Below the pieces are notes generated by a model that saw only the letters and a list, made by a program, of their open reading frames with translations, had not been told where the DNA came from and made no database searches. A program made the translations under genes and the position numbers. A stretch of DNA of 64,000 nt from Cherax quadricarinatus (lineage: Eukaryota; Arthropoda; Malacostraca; Decapoda; Parastacidae), in contig NC_091303.1 in the NCBI RefSeq assembly GCF_038502225.1, positions 28,134,635 through 28,198,634 on the forward strand, written 5' to 3'. Position 1 is the first letter of the stretch. Every line of letters begins with the position of its first letter. This document shows positions 45,933 to 56,639 of this stretch, one piece after another.

Positions 45933-46287
45933 GTGAGAGTGAAGAGTGAGGAGAGGGAGTGGAGTTTGGGGTCAAAGTGAAGTATGAGGGAACAATACAT
46001 GTTAAAGGGATGTGGTGAAGGTAAGTAACCATGCGTAGGTGGATCAGGAATGACTAGTGGTAGATCAGGAGGGACGATGGTGGTAGAGATGGCTGTGGAA
46101 CAGGGAAGGTGGTAGGGGGTAGTTAAAAGTAAGTTACATACTTGTGACCATCACTCAGTGTATCATCTCCAGGGTGAGGGAATGAAGCAGTATCAGAGGT
46201 AAACTTCACCGTCAGATGTTCCCTCTGGTGAAGCTGACACCTCTCTCCCTCAACCGCTCCTCTCCCCTCCTTAGCGTTGATTACATC
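45926..46287. other. Unassigned spacer
   Basis: Purine-rich at the left, otherwise unremarkable. No gene or known repeat. Confidence 0.5.
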
Positions 46288-46362
46288 TGACAAAGAAGTG
46301 TGCCCTCAGACTGGGCTGCGGGAGTAAGACTCCGAAAACAAGTCGCAGGTATATCACTGGTC
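46288..46362 (+). mobile_element. Short type I LINE 3' tail scrap
   Basis: CAGACTGGGCTGCGGGAGTA then AGACTCCGAAAACAAGTCGC and AGGTATATC follow the type I terminal pattern. About 70 bp and diverged. Confidence 0.55.
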
Positions 46363-47164
46363 TATCTTGTAGCAGATTAGCTTATTGTCACAACTCAGGT
46401 CCCTGGTATCAGCTTTACCAAAGAGAAATCAGAAGGGGCAGTTTGTGCCTGCCACATACACACTGACCCGCATCAATCCATTAATCTCATCCTCTGCTTC
46501 ACTTGCTTCCTGTCCTGATTTCTACATAATACAATCTGGCCATTGCTTCCGTGTTGCACCACCCCCTGTGAACTCTCCCTCACATGTGTGTGCTTCACAT
46601 AACCCAGTTCCCCTTCACTACCATCTCCTGGCTCACCTTACCGTGTCTCCCTCCCTCTCTGGCTAATCCCACCTCCTTAATTAGCCCATCATATCTTCTT
46701 TCAGCATCTCTGCTAGTAAGGTTCTCCCTCCCTCCTTGCTGACTCTTTCATGGCCTTTAGTTCCTCTTGCCTCCGCTTTTATTTCCCATAAGTTTTCTCC
46801 ATTTTTTCTATTATTTTTTGCTTGTTTATTTCAGCAACTGCTTCATCTTAGAATCTTATTTCCTCTTCATATACCTTCTAGCTATTATATTTGAGTAATG
46901 AGAGTCAGTATTGTGTTTATTGTAATTAATAAAAGAAATCCCTAATCGTTTATCCCCCCTCCCCACACGTTTTCCTCATTTGTCTCAATGTTAAGAGAGA
47001 TATAACCGAGCAAACTAAAATAAATAAGCCTGAAGTCGATGTATAAACCATGTAAGTGAAGACAGAAAACACTGCGTAATATGGACACGATAGACAAATA
47101 CTAAAGTTTGATATATGAGAGACCAGGACGTTGTTATATGGAAACAAACGAAGCAAGTCAATGT
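46363..47164. other. Unassigned pyrimidine-rich spacer
   Basis: C/T-rich at 46570-46850, AT-rich after. Frames of up to 93 aa show no domain. Nothing supports a gene. Confidence 0.5.
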
Positions 47165-47430
47165 CTCAGTAGTAGTAACCAGTTACCAGTAACCAGTGTA
47201 CCGTGGACTCAACGACCAACCGTCTCTCTGAGTCACTGTCTATTCATATTGCGCTGACCTGGCATTATTCAAAGACCCTCTATGGGTACGTGGCCAGCCA
47301 GTCAGTCAGTGTTACGAGTGTGAGCAAGGAGATAGGTACGGCTGCAAGGGCGTTACACACATTATCTGTAATTATACGTAATAACAGCCTACGTGAGTAT
47401 TTCTTACCTAATCCACGTGTCGAACTCCCA
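47165..47430. repeat. Possible dispersed repeat, copy 2
   Basis: Begins AGTAGTAGTAACCAGTTACC, without the pairing arm found at 44031. It ends with CCTACGTGAGTATTTCTTAC and CTAATCCACGTGTCGAACTC, matching 44108-44312 in order. The middle is poorly conserved. Confidence 0.45.
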
Positions 47431-47683
47431 CATGATAAATGATCCACAGAAGTGTTATAAAGAATGAATGATTTGTATGATTAGTGAAGTATTGACATGC
47501 ACAAGATAACCCACAAGTCAAGGTGTTTAATGATCAACTGTACCAAACAACTCAACAACCTCAACTAATTAAAGCACAGATAGTTGATTATGCAAACCCC
47601 CTCCTCTCCCTTCCACCTATCCCATTTCTTTACCCACTCTCCCTCTTCCTACCCACCCACCTTCACTGTCATTCACCTTTCTA

Positions 47684-47689
<6 letters not shown>
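47431..47689. other. Unassigned spacer
   Basis: AT-rich, then pyrimidine-rich (CCCTCCTCTCCCTTCC). No recognised feature. Confidence 0.5.
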
Positions 47690-47720
<31 letters not shown>

Positions 47721-47728
47721 CACACACG
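47685..47728. repeat. (TC)n(AC)n microsatellite 5' of a LINE
   Basis: CTCTCTCTCTCT is followed by CACACAAACACACACACACA and TACACACACG. It lies immediately upstream of the plus-strand type III LINE. Confidence 0.95.
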
Positions 47729-47739
47729 TCTCCTGAGGC

Positions 47740-48346
47740 ACACATCAATCAAATAACTGCTGCAGCATATGGACGCTTCGCAAACCTGAGATTAGCATTT
47801 AGACATCTGAGTAAGGAGTCATTCACGACATTGTACACCCTGTATGTCAGGCCTATACTGGAGTACACAGCACCAGTATAGAACCCACACCTAGTCAAAC
47901 ACGTCACGAAATTGGAGAAAGTGCAAAAATTTGCAAAAGATTAGTCCAGGAACTGAGGGATATGTCTTATGAGGAGAGGTTAAAGGAACTCAACCTGATA
48001 ACACTAGAGGATAGGAGGGATAGGGACATGATAACGACGTATAAAATACTGAGAGTAATTAACAGAACTCGAATGTTCCAGAGATGGGATTCATTAACAA
48101 GGGGCCACAACTGGAAACTGAAAACCCAGATGAGTCATAGGGATGTTAGGAAGCATTTCTTTAGCCTTTAGAATTGTCATGAAGTGGAATAATCTGGAGA
48201 GTGCAGCAGTGGAAGCAAGTTCAATACATAGCTTTAAGAAGAGGAACGATAAAGCTCATGGAGCAGGGAGAGAGTGACTTAGTATCGACTAGTGAAGAGG
48301 CGAGGCCAGGAGCTATGACTCGACCCCTGCAACCACATATAGGTGA
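47740..48346 (+). pseudogene. Type III LINE, C-terminal RT region and 3' tail
   Basis: AAYGRFANLRLAFRHLSKES-like reading from about 47757, then TLYTLYVRPILEYTAPV, matches the YGRLANLRTAFRYLSKESF of 3.5 kb. A stop follows at TATAG. The frame from 47962 gives MSYEERLKELNLITLEDRRD and MITTYKILRVINRTRMFQRW. The 3' UTR has GAAGAGGCGAGGCCAGGAGC, and the tail CATATAGGTGAGCGCGCGCA runs straight into a long (AC)n. It is 5'-truncated. Confidence 0.87.
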
Positions 48347-48490
<144 letters not shown>

Positions 48491-48611
48491 CCCTTGCACA
48501 GAAATAAGTGACTTTGCATCAAGGTCGCAATGTCTTTATCATTAAAGATAATGGCCGGATATGTTAGAAAATTGGGTTTTGACGGTTGTGTACCATCAAG
48601 GTGCACACAGG

Positions 48612-51155
48612 TAAGTAGGAGGGAAGGTATACTGGTAGGTAGGAGGGAAGGTATACTGGTAGGTAGGAGGGAAGGTATACTGGTAGGTAGGAGGGAAGGT
48701 ATACTGGTAAGTAGGAGGGAAGGTATATTGGTAAGTAGGAGGGAAGGTATATTGGTAAGTAGGAGGGAAGGTATATTGGTAAGTAGGAGGGAAGGTATAT
48801 TGGTAAGTAGGAGGGAAGGTATATTGGTAAGTAGGAGGGAAGGTATATTGGTAAGTAGGAGGGAAGGTATACAGGTAAGTAGGAGGGAAGGTATACTGGT
48901 AAGTAGGAGGGAAGGTATACTGGTAAGTAGGAGGGAAGGTATACTGGTAAGTAGGAGGGAAGGTATATTGGTAAGTAGGAGGGAAGGTATATTGGTAAGT
49001 AGGAGGGAAGGTATATTGGTAAGTAGGAGGGAAGGTATAAAGGTAAGTAGGAGGGAAGGTATACTGGTAAGTAGGAGGGAAGGTATATTGGTAAGTAGGA
49101 GGGAAGGTATATTGGTAAGTAGGAGGGAAGGTATATTGGTAAGTAGGAGGGAAGGTATATTGGTAAGTAGGAGGGAAGGTATATTGGTAAGTAGGAGGGA
49201 AGGTATACAGGTAAGTAGGAGGGAAGGTATACAGGTAGGTAGGAGGGAAGGTATACTGGTAGGTAGGAGGGAAGGTATACTGGTAGGTAGGAGGGAAGGT
49301 ATATTGGTAAGTAAGAGGGAAGGTATATTGGTAAGTAGGAGGGAAGGTATACAGGTAAGTAGGAGGGAAGGTATACTGGTAGGTAGGAGGGAAGGTATAT
49401 TGGTAGGTAGGAGGGAAGGTATATTGGTAGGTAGGAGGGAAGGTATACTGGTAGGTAGGAGGGAAGGTATACTGGTAGGTAGGAGGGAAGGTATATTGGT
49501 AGGTAGGAGGGAAGGTATATTGGTAGGTAGGAGGGAAGGTATACTGGTAGGTAGGAGGGAAGGTATACTGGTAGGTAGGAGGGAAGGTATACAGGTAAGT
49601 AGGGGGGAAGGTATATTGGTAGGTAGGAGGGAAGGTATATTGGTAGGTAGGAGGGAAGGTATACTGGTAGGTAGGAGGGAAGGTATACAGGTAAGTAGGA
49701 GGGAAGGTATACAGGTAGGTAGGAGGGAAGGTATACTGGTAGGTAGGAGGGAAGGTATACTGGTAGGTAGGAGGGAAGGTATACTGGTAGGTAGGAGGGA
49801 AGGTATACTGGTAGGTAGGAGGGAAGGTATACAGGTAAGTAGGAGGGAAGGTATACAGGTAAGTAGGAGGGAAGGTATACTGGTAGGTAGGAGGGAAGGT
49901 ATACAGGTAAGTAGGAGGGAAGGTATACTGGTAGGTAGGAGGGAAGGTATACAGGTAAGTAGGAGGGAAGGTATACAGGTAAGTAGGAGGGAAGGTATAC
50001 AGGTAAGTAGGAGGGAAGGTATACTGGTAGGTAGGAGGGAAGGTATACAGGTAAGTAGGAGGGAAGGTATACTGGTAGGTAGGAGGGAAGGTATACAGGT
50101 AAGTAGGAGGGAAGGTATACAGGTAAGTAGGAGGGAAGGTATACAGGTAAGTAGGAGGGAAGGTATACTGGTAGGTAGGAGGGAAGGTATACAGGTAAGT
50201 AGGAGGGAAGGTATACAGGTAAGTAGGAGGGAAGGTATACAGGTAAGTAGGAGGGAAGGTATACAGGTAAGTAGGAGGGAAGGTATACAGGTAAGTAGGA
50301 GGGAAGGTATACAGGTAAGTAGGAGGGAAGGTATACAGGTAAGTAGGAGGGAAGGTATACAGGTAAGTAGGAGGGAAGGTATATTGGTAGGTAGGAGGGA
50401 AGGTATAGAGGTAAGTAGGAGGGAAGGTATAGAGGTAAGTAGGAGGGAAGGTATAGAGGTAAGTAGGAGGGAAGGTATAGAGGTAAGTAGGAGGGAAGGT
50501 ATAGAGGTAAGTAGGAGGGAAGGTATAAAGGTAAGTAGGAGGGAAGGTATAGAGGTAAGTAGGAGGAAAGGTATAGAGGTAAGTAGGAGGGAAGGTATAG
50601 AGGTAAGTAGGAGGGAAGGTATAGAGGTAAGTAGGAGGGAAGGTATAGAGGTAAGTAGGAGGGAAGGTATAGAGGTAAGTAGGAGGGAAGGTATAGAGGT
50701 AAGTAGGAGGGAAGGTATAGAGGTAAGTAGGAGGGAAGGTATAGAGGTAAGTAGGAGGGAAGGTATAAAGGTAAGTAGGAGGGAAGGTATAGAGGTAAGT
50801 AGGAGGGAAGGTATAGAGGTAAGTAGGAGGGAAGGTATAGAGGTAAGTAGGAGGGAAGGTATAAAGGTAAGTAGGAGGGAAGGTATAGAGGTAAGTAGGA
50901 GGGAAGGTATAGAGGTAAGTAGGAGGGAAGGTATAGAGGTAAGTAGGAGGGAAGGTATACAGGTAAGTAGGAGGGAAGGTATAGAGGTAAGTAGGAGGGA
51001 AGGTATAGAGGTAAGTAGGAGGGAAGGTATAGAGGTAAGTAGGAGGGAAGGTATAGAGGTAAGTAGGAGGGAAGGTATAGAGGTAAGTAGGAGGGAAGGT
51101 ATAGAGGTAAGTAGGAGGAGGGAAGGTATAGAGGTAAGTAGGAGGGAAGAAGGTA
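48612..51155. repeat. 24-bp minisatellite
   Basis: About 106 copies of GGTAAGTAGGAGGGAAGGTA plus TA and a variable triplet. The unit is eight codons and has no stop, so frames of about 870 aa run on both strands (SRREGILV on plus, PSYLPLYL on minus). The variable triplet is zoned: ACTG/ATTG at the left, ACAG in the middle, AGAG at the right, with AAAG rare. AAGT/AGGT variants also cluster. On plus each AAGT unit has GGTAAGTA, and ACAG or AGAG units give AG|GTAAGT, a consensus 5' splice site. One irregular 27-bp unit lies near 51115. Confidence 0.97.
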
Positions 51156-51730
<575 letters not shown>

Positions 51731-51894
51731 GGGTGCGTGTGAGTGTGAGTGTGAGATAGAAATTAAAATCAAAACACCGTCAAAATATGGGTAAATGTCT
51801 GGCCCAGTTTAGGTATCCCGGTTATAAATCATGGTAGTGTTAATCTACCAGCTGGATACGCCGGTTTAACATTTTGATTTTACCTTTAGTGAAT

Positions 51895-52365
51895 TCCTAT
51901 GGGTTTTTCTATTCTCGGAGCCCCGCCCTAGGCCAGATTCGTCTGGTGTCTGGCTGGTCAACCAGGCTGTTGCTGTTGTCCGCCGACCCACATATTCATC
52001 ACAGCCTGGCTGATCTGGCACCTGGTGAAGATACTTGTTCAATTACCTCTTGAAGACTTCTACACTTGCACCAGCAGTGTTTGTGATATCTTCTGGTAAG
52101 ATGTTGAATAGTCTGGGTCCATGCATGTTGAACATTAAAATGGTATAAAATACCGACAGGTTGTTATGTTGCATATGTGTCTTACCTAACTCCATGCATG
52201 TTGATACATGGCCACCGCACCCCTGCTTTTTAATGGTTTATTTTGCACTTCCTCCCATATCTCTCACTCCAATATATTGTTATGGCAGTGTGCAGGTTTG
52301 GGGTAAAACCCTCAGGTACTTTCCAGGTATAAATTATCATGTCTCTCTCTCTCCTCCTCTCCAGT
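51895..52365 (-). pseudogene. Type I LINE 3' region
   Basis: Minus reading: LEERRERDMIIYTWKVPEGF then PNLHTAITIYWSERYGRKCK, then INMHGPRLFN, the LPEDITNTAGAS-like C-terminus and the tail GAGCCCCGCCCTAGGCCAGA (plus-strand words) at 51915. It is split by a 59-bp insertion at 52132-52190. The plus-strand type IV LINE starts at its 5' edge, 52366. Confidence 0.82.
52132..52190. mobile_element. 59-bp insertion with a 14-bp target duplication
   Basis: TCCATGCATGTTGA occurs exactly on both sides (52118-52131 and 52191-52204), inside the type I LINE where other copies have a single version. The insert joins ATTAAAATGGTATAAAATAC and CCGACAGGTTGTTA to TGTTGCATATGTGTCTTACC TAAC. Both pieces occur in the 403-bp element at 54.1-55.1 kb, but the second is inverted relative to the first. 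It is therefore a tiny rearranged end of that element. Confidence 0.85.
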
Positions 52366-53515
52366 CACTAGTGGCGTTCCACAAGGATCAGTTTTAGGCC
52401 CTCTCTTGTTCATAATTTACATTAATGACCTTGATGAAGGGATTACGAGTGACATGAGTAAGTTTGCTGATGATACAAAGATACGCCGTATAATTCACTC
52501 TGAGGAGGATATCAATGAACTCCAGGACGATTTGGACAAATTAATGTCTTGGTCTGAAAAATGGCAGATGAAGTTCAATGTGGGTAAGTGTAAGGTACTT
52601 GCCCTTGGTAATGAAAATAACCCTCGAAGCTATAATCTGGGTGAAGTAGAGCTTGATCATACAGAATGTGAAAAAGACTTGGGAGTCATGGTAAGCAGAA
52701 ATCTAAAGCCAAGACAGCAGTGCCTTAGTGTGCGCAACAAGGCCAACAGATTACTTGGATTTATATCAAGAAGTATAAGTAACAGAAGTCCAAAAGTTAT
52801 TTTACAGCTCTATACATCACTAGTGAGGCCTCATTTAGATTATGCTGCTCAGTTTTGGTCCCCTTACTACAGGATGGATATAGACTCATTAGAGAACATA
52901 CAGAGAAGAATGACTAAAATGATTTACTGTGTAAGGAACCTCCCGTATGAAGATAGACTCAAAGCCTTAAATCTCCACTCTCTGGAGAGGCGTAGAATGA
53001 TGGGAGATATCATTGAAGTGTATAAGTGGATGACGGGCATAAACAAGGGAGATGATTGAGACACTTATGCAGCATATGGGAATCGTTTCCTGAATAAAGA
53101 TTCCCATATGCTGCATAAGTGTCTCAATCTTCAACATGTCGGTTTTTCAAACCATTCATCACAACAAGGGAGATATTAATAAAGTACTGATGGTGTCGAA
53201 CCAGGTAAGAACCAGGATTAATGGATTTAAGTTGGATAAATTTAGATTTAGAAAGGACATAGGTAAGTACTGGTTTTCTAACAGAGTTGTAGATACGTGG
53301 AACAGTCTTCCCAGTGGGGTGATAGAGGCTAGGTTTATACCAGCTTTAAGAAGAGACTGGACAAATATATGAGTGGGAGGGGCTGGGTTTGATTGGTGTC
53401 ATTGGGTACGGGAGTTATTTCTTGGGAAGCTTTAGGTAGATGTCGTTTTGATAAGGACCTGCCTCACATGGGCCAGTAGGCCTTCTGCAGTGTTCCTCCA
53501 TTCTTATGTTCTTAC
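52366..53515 (+). pseudogene. Type IV (CR1-like) LINE, RT motif B to 3' tail
   Basis: Starts [20 protein letters not shown] (motif B), then KFADDTKIRRIIHSEEDI (FADD catalytic box), WSEKWQMKFNVGKCKVLALG, CEKDLGVMVSRNLKPRQQC, LYTSLVRPHLDYAAQFWSPY, LHSLERRRMMGDIIEVYKWM. The frame is open from 52406 to 53059, unusually well kept. A 109-bp insertion at 53054-53162 ends it; the RT C-terminus (FRFRKDIGKYWFSNRVVDTW) resumes to 53372. The 3' UTR ends GGGCCAGTAGGCCTTCTGCA and CATTCTTATGTTCTTA. It is younger-looking than the type I copies. The endonuclease and N-terminal RT are absent. Confidence 0.9.
53054..53162. mobile_element. 109-bp foldback insertion with a 12-bp target duplication
   Basis: AACAAGGGAGAT flanks the insert at 53042-53053 and 53163-53174; the LINE reading frame continues on either side. 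The insert consists of perfect 31-bp inverted arms (53054-53084 and 53099-53129; outer end GATTGAGACACTTATGCAGC) around a 14-bp loop GTTTCCTGAATAAA, plus a 33-bp tail with CAACATGTCGGTTTTTC. The CGTTTCC..AATAAAGAT core resembles CGTTTCG..AATAAAGAT next to the hammerhead-like motif at 55.04 kb, so it is probably a related family. No ORF. Confidence 0.9.
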
Positions 53516-54074
53516 ATGTTTAAGACTTTAAGCGGGAGTACAGAAATTTTGTCGTAAGGAATCCTTGCCCAACAGATGCAACCGACATGAAAACAGTAAG
53601 AGGTCCTGGAAACAGCCGGCACCTCGCCTTGTTTCCTCTATAACATCACAAAGGTTTGCTCACACAATAATGGTAGGTAGCAAAAATTATCAAATGGCTC
53701 GAGAAAACCTTATTCATCACCATTTTAATATCTTGTATGTTCTGCATTTTGTCAATAAAAGAGCCACAGTAAATAAAAACTTGCTAGAATTAATTAATCG
53801 ACTGCAACATTTTAACGTAAACTTGGGTTGTACTGGACATATGTTAGACGTAGCTGTAGTGAGGTCAAAGACGATGTGTTACAATTACTGGTAACTTTGA
53901 AATTTGATAAGACAAAGTACAGTATATAAAGAAGTTGGGAAGAATCAAGAGAACAGGAAATAACAGGGAACATAACAAAGAGGACAGACCAACCCATTCT
54001 ACAAAGAAGGAAGTGAAGCTCCTAAAAAACAGGAGAGTAAAAACCACAGGAGGTGAGAGCACATCCTCAAGATA
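53516..54074. other. Unassigned spacer
   Basis: AT-rich sequence with frames of up to 109 aa on plus and 80 aa on minus, none with a recognisable motif. No repeat seen. Confidence 0.5.
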
Positions 54075-54170
54075 CACAAGGGTATCTTGGTACAGACCTG
54101 CAATCATTACCTAACAACCTGTCGGTAGGTAAGACACATATGCAACAGTTAGGTATCTTTATTTCGAAAC

Positions 54171-54198
54171 GTTTCGCCTACACAGTAGGCTTCTTCAG
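54171..54198 (-). ncRNA. Hammerhead-like core, unit 1
   Basis: On minus: CTGAAGA, A, stem GCCTAC-TGT-GTAGGC, then GAAAC. This matches CUGANGA, stem II and GAAA of a hammerhead ribozyme, apart from one extra A before stem II. I could not place stem III and the UH cleavage site convincingly in CGTTTCGAAATAAAG. Possibly active, possibly only reminiscent. Confidence 0.45.
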
Positions 54199-54573
54199 TC
54201 GAGTACAGAAAAGTTGATAGAAGCGGAAGATACTTGAAGACGATGTAATCAGTCCATCACCCTTAAAGCTTTGAGGTGGTCAGTCCCTCAGTCTGGAGAA
54301 GAGCATTGTTCCGTTGTCTGAAACAATATGAAGTTGAAGTGACAGAATGGGGCTTTATATAGTGCCAGGAGGTGAGACGTAGGTTGCTTTGGGAGGGCAG
54401 GTCCTTCTCAAACCCAGCCGTTCTCACTAGTAGAGGTTGTCGAAGTTGATGGTCTGTACCAAGATACCCTTGTGTTGCAGTGTCTGACAGAATGAACATT
54501 AAAATGGTATAAAATACCGACAGATTGTTAGGTAAGACACATATGCAACAGTTAGGTATCTTTATTTCGAAAC

Positions 54574-54601
54574 GTTTCGCCTACACAGTAGGCTTCTTCA
54601 G
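54574..54601 (-). ncRNA. Hammerhead-like core, unit 2
   Basis: Identical to the unit 1 core, 403 bp downstream. Two such cores in tandem would release a unit-length (about 403-nt) RNA if both cleaved. Confidence 0.45.
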
Positions 54602-55020
54602 TCGAGTACAGAAAAGTTGATAGAAGCGGAAGATACTTGAAGACGATGTAATCAGTCCATCACCCTTAAAGTTTTGAGGTGGTCAGTCCCTCAGTCTGGA
54701 GAAGAGCATTGTTCCGTTGTCTGAAACAATATGAAGTTGAAGTGACAGAATGGGGCTTTATATAGTGCCAGGAGGTGAGACGTAGGTTGCTTTGGGAGGG
54801 CAGGTCCTTCTCAAACCCAGCCGTTCTCACTAGTAGAGGTTGTCGAAGTTGATGGTCTGTACCAAGATACCCTTGTGTTGCAGTGTCTGACAGAATGATC
54901 ATTAAAATGGTATAAAATACCGACAGATTGTTAGGTAAGACACATATGCAACAGTTAGGTATCTTTATTTCGAAACTTTTCGCCTACACAGTAGGCTTCT
55001 ATCAACTTTTCTGTACTCGA

Positions 55021-55048
55021 CTGAAGAAGCCTACTGTGTAGGCGAAAC
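55021..55048 (+). ncRNA. Hammerhead-like core, inverted copy
   Basis: The same core on the plus strand, in the right arm region of the foldback. The opposing left-arm copy is truncated at GTAGGCTTCT and carries CGAAACTTTTCG instead of CGAAACGTTTCG. Confidence 0.45.
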
Positions 55049-55170
55049 GTTTCGAAATAAAGATACCTAACTGTTGCATATGTGTCTTACCTAACAATCT
55101 GTCGGTATTTTATACCATTTTAATGTTCAACCTGTCGGTATTTTATACCATTTTAATGTTCAATCTCAAG

Positions 55171-56639
55171 AGTACTGCTGAAACACCCACCACTGCATCA
55201 CCATACAAATATCATCTTCAAAAATTTGCTTCAGATGGGACAACTGACACATAACTGTGTAATATAATGTTTTGTAATGTTACATCAGTTATTAGCAGAA
55301 ATATGTATAATGCATTTTTAAATATATGTAAGTAATAATGGGTAAAACAGAACCTTGCAGTTTACTTTTTACCTATTCAATCCTGATCAAGCCCAGGGCA
55401 CAAGTTATAAGGTACAGTACTGAACTTCAATAATCATTATAACATATGAATTATTACAATAGCACTATTCCTTACATGTGTCTTCCCCTAATAAATATGA
55501 AGAATTGTGAATGCTGCATCATCAGCTGGAGTTGACACAATCAACAATGCCACCACACACATCGACCTAACTTAATTTTAACGAAGTCCAACTCTAACTT
55601 GTGCATATGTTGCATTAATTAAGATCAGCCAATGTTATTTTGTTGACCTGAGTCCATCCTAATTCATCTCTAGGTTCAACTTATTGCCCATATCCTATTT
55701 TGTTAGGTAAGACACATATCCTATTTTGTTTACTCGTACGATTTTCTCGTTCTCAAACTATTTATATTAAGTACCTTTATTTTCTGTTTCTTCATAGTTG
55801 CTATTATTGAAATATTTCTTTTCGTTTTCGATGCAAGTTGCTTGACCGTCATTGGTGCCGCAGGAACTATGATCCCACAAAAATACAGAGAGATGTGAAC
55901 CTTATAAGTAGAGAGATAAAGACACGTAACCATAAAGACAAACCCACAAATATCAAACTTTTTCTATGACACGAAGGTAGCCTGAGTGCTTCAACCCAAG
56001 GACAAGAACCGCCACAACAAACATCCACAAAAGAAAAAGAGTAAGCATCACACCTGAACAAATCCAAACTATTGGACCCTGCAGGCCGCGTCACTAACTA
56101 TGCAACACTGACTCACCCAGGTAGGAAACATTAAGTACAGATTTCCCCGTCACAACCTGAAGGAAAAAAACATCACTCACCTGAACGAAAAAGCTTCCTG
56201 GAAATGGGAACAGGTGCTCAAGAAGAGCAAAACTATTACCCGCGTTTAATTAAACTTCAATAGAAATCAACAACAAAAAAAAGCAGTCATGCTACACAGC
56301 AGAGATGGAACTGGATCCTATCAACGTGCCCAGAGTCTTGAAACCTAAGCGATGCACGAGCAATCACAACAATCATGGCAAAGGACAACAAGTCATGATT
56401 CAGTACGTGGATCAGTTACAGTCAGGTCCGACATACCTGAACCTACCTGTTACCTACGTCTACTCGTTGCACCTCTGCCTTTCATTAGGGGTATTATGCA
56501 TTATCTGCAGACTCCCGTTCTCAAGAGTGATTTCAGTATACAGATTTAGTATAGATTATGATTTGCCTTTTTCCGTCTGCGTTCCAGGGAATACAATTTC
56601 AGAACCTCGGGGCTTTTCTAATAATACAAGCGTTTGAGT
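55171..56639. other. Unassigned sequence
   Basis: AT-rich, apparently low-repeat. Frames of up to 110 aa (56305-56637 on plus) lack recognisable motifs. A minus frame at 55730-55933 ends KIKVLNINSLRTRKSYE, which recalls the start of a LINE endonuclease, but too little is present. One micro-insertion at 55705 is listed separately. Confidence 0.5.
55705..55714. mobile_element. Possible 10-bp terminal micro-insertion with a 16-bp duplication
   Basis: CATATCCTATTTTGTT is present at 55689-55704 and again at 55715-55730, separated by AGGTAAGACA. With flanking bases the centre reads GTTAGGTAAGACACATAT, which equals the terminus of the 403-bp element (54528-54545). It may be a minimal insertion of that end with microhomology, or a chance duplication. 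Confidence 0.4.

Larger units (their letters stand above)
54075..55170. mobile_element. Tandem 403-bp element (candidate retrozyme/Penelope-type) with foldback ends
   Basis: Two direct, almost identical 403-bp units (54127-54529 and 54530-54932) and a third truncated one. Each begins GGTAAGACACATATGCAACA, includes CGAAACGTTTCG and GGGAGGGCAGGTCCTTCTCA, and ends ATTAAAATGGTATAAAATAC with CCGACAGATTG. The third copy stops inside the hammerhead-like motif and continues inverted: arms 54900-54998 and 55027-55125 (99 bp, one mismatch seen) around a 28-bp spacer. An inverted scrap (AAGGGTATCTTGGTACAGAC) also stands left at 54079. The CTGTCGGTATTTTATACC end is duplicated at 55098 and 55133. Minus frames of 78 aa in each unit (TATQGYLGTDHQLRQPLL) are identical but have no known domain. 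Tandem copies, no protein and a ribozyme-like core are features of animal retrozymes (family knowledge); the assignment is inference. Confidence 0.75.

Noticed and set aside
53565..53894. 109-aa plus frame as a gene
   Set aside because: No recognisable motif, no start context or partner exon, AT-rich sequence where such a frame can arise by chance.
55730..56094. Endonuclease N-terminus (KIKVLNINSLRT) as a LINE
   Set aside because: Only about ten residues fit the expected start; no downstream endonuclease motifs found.
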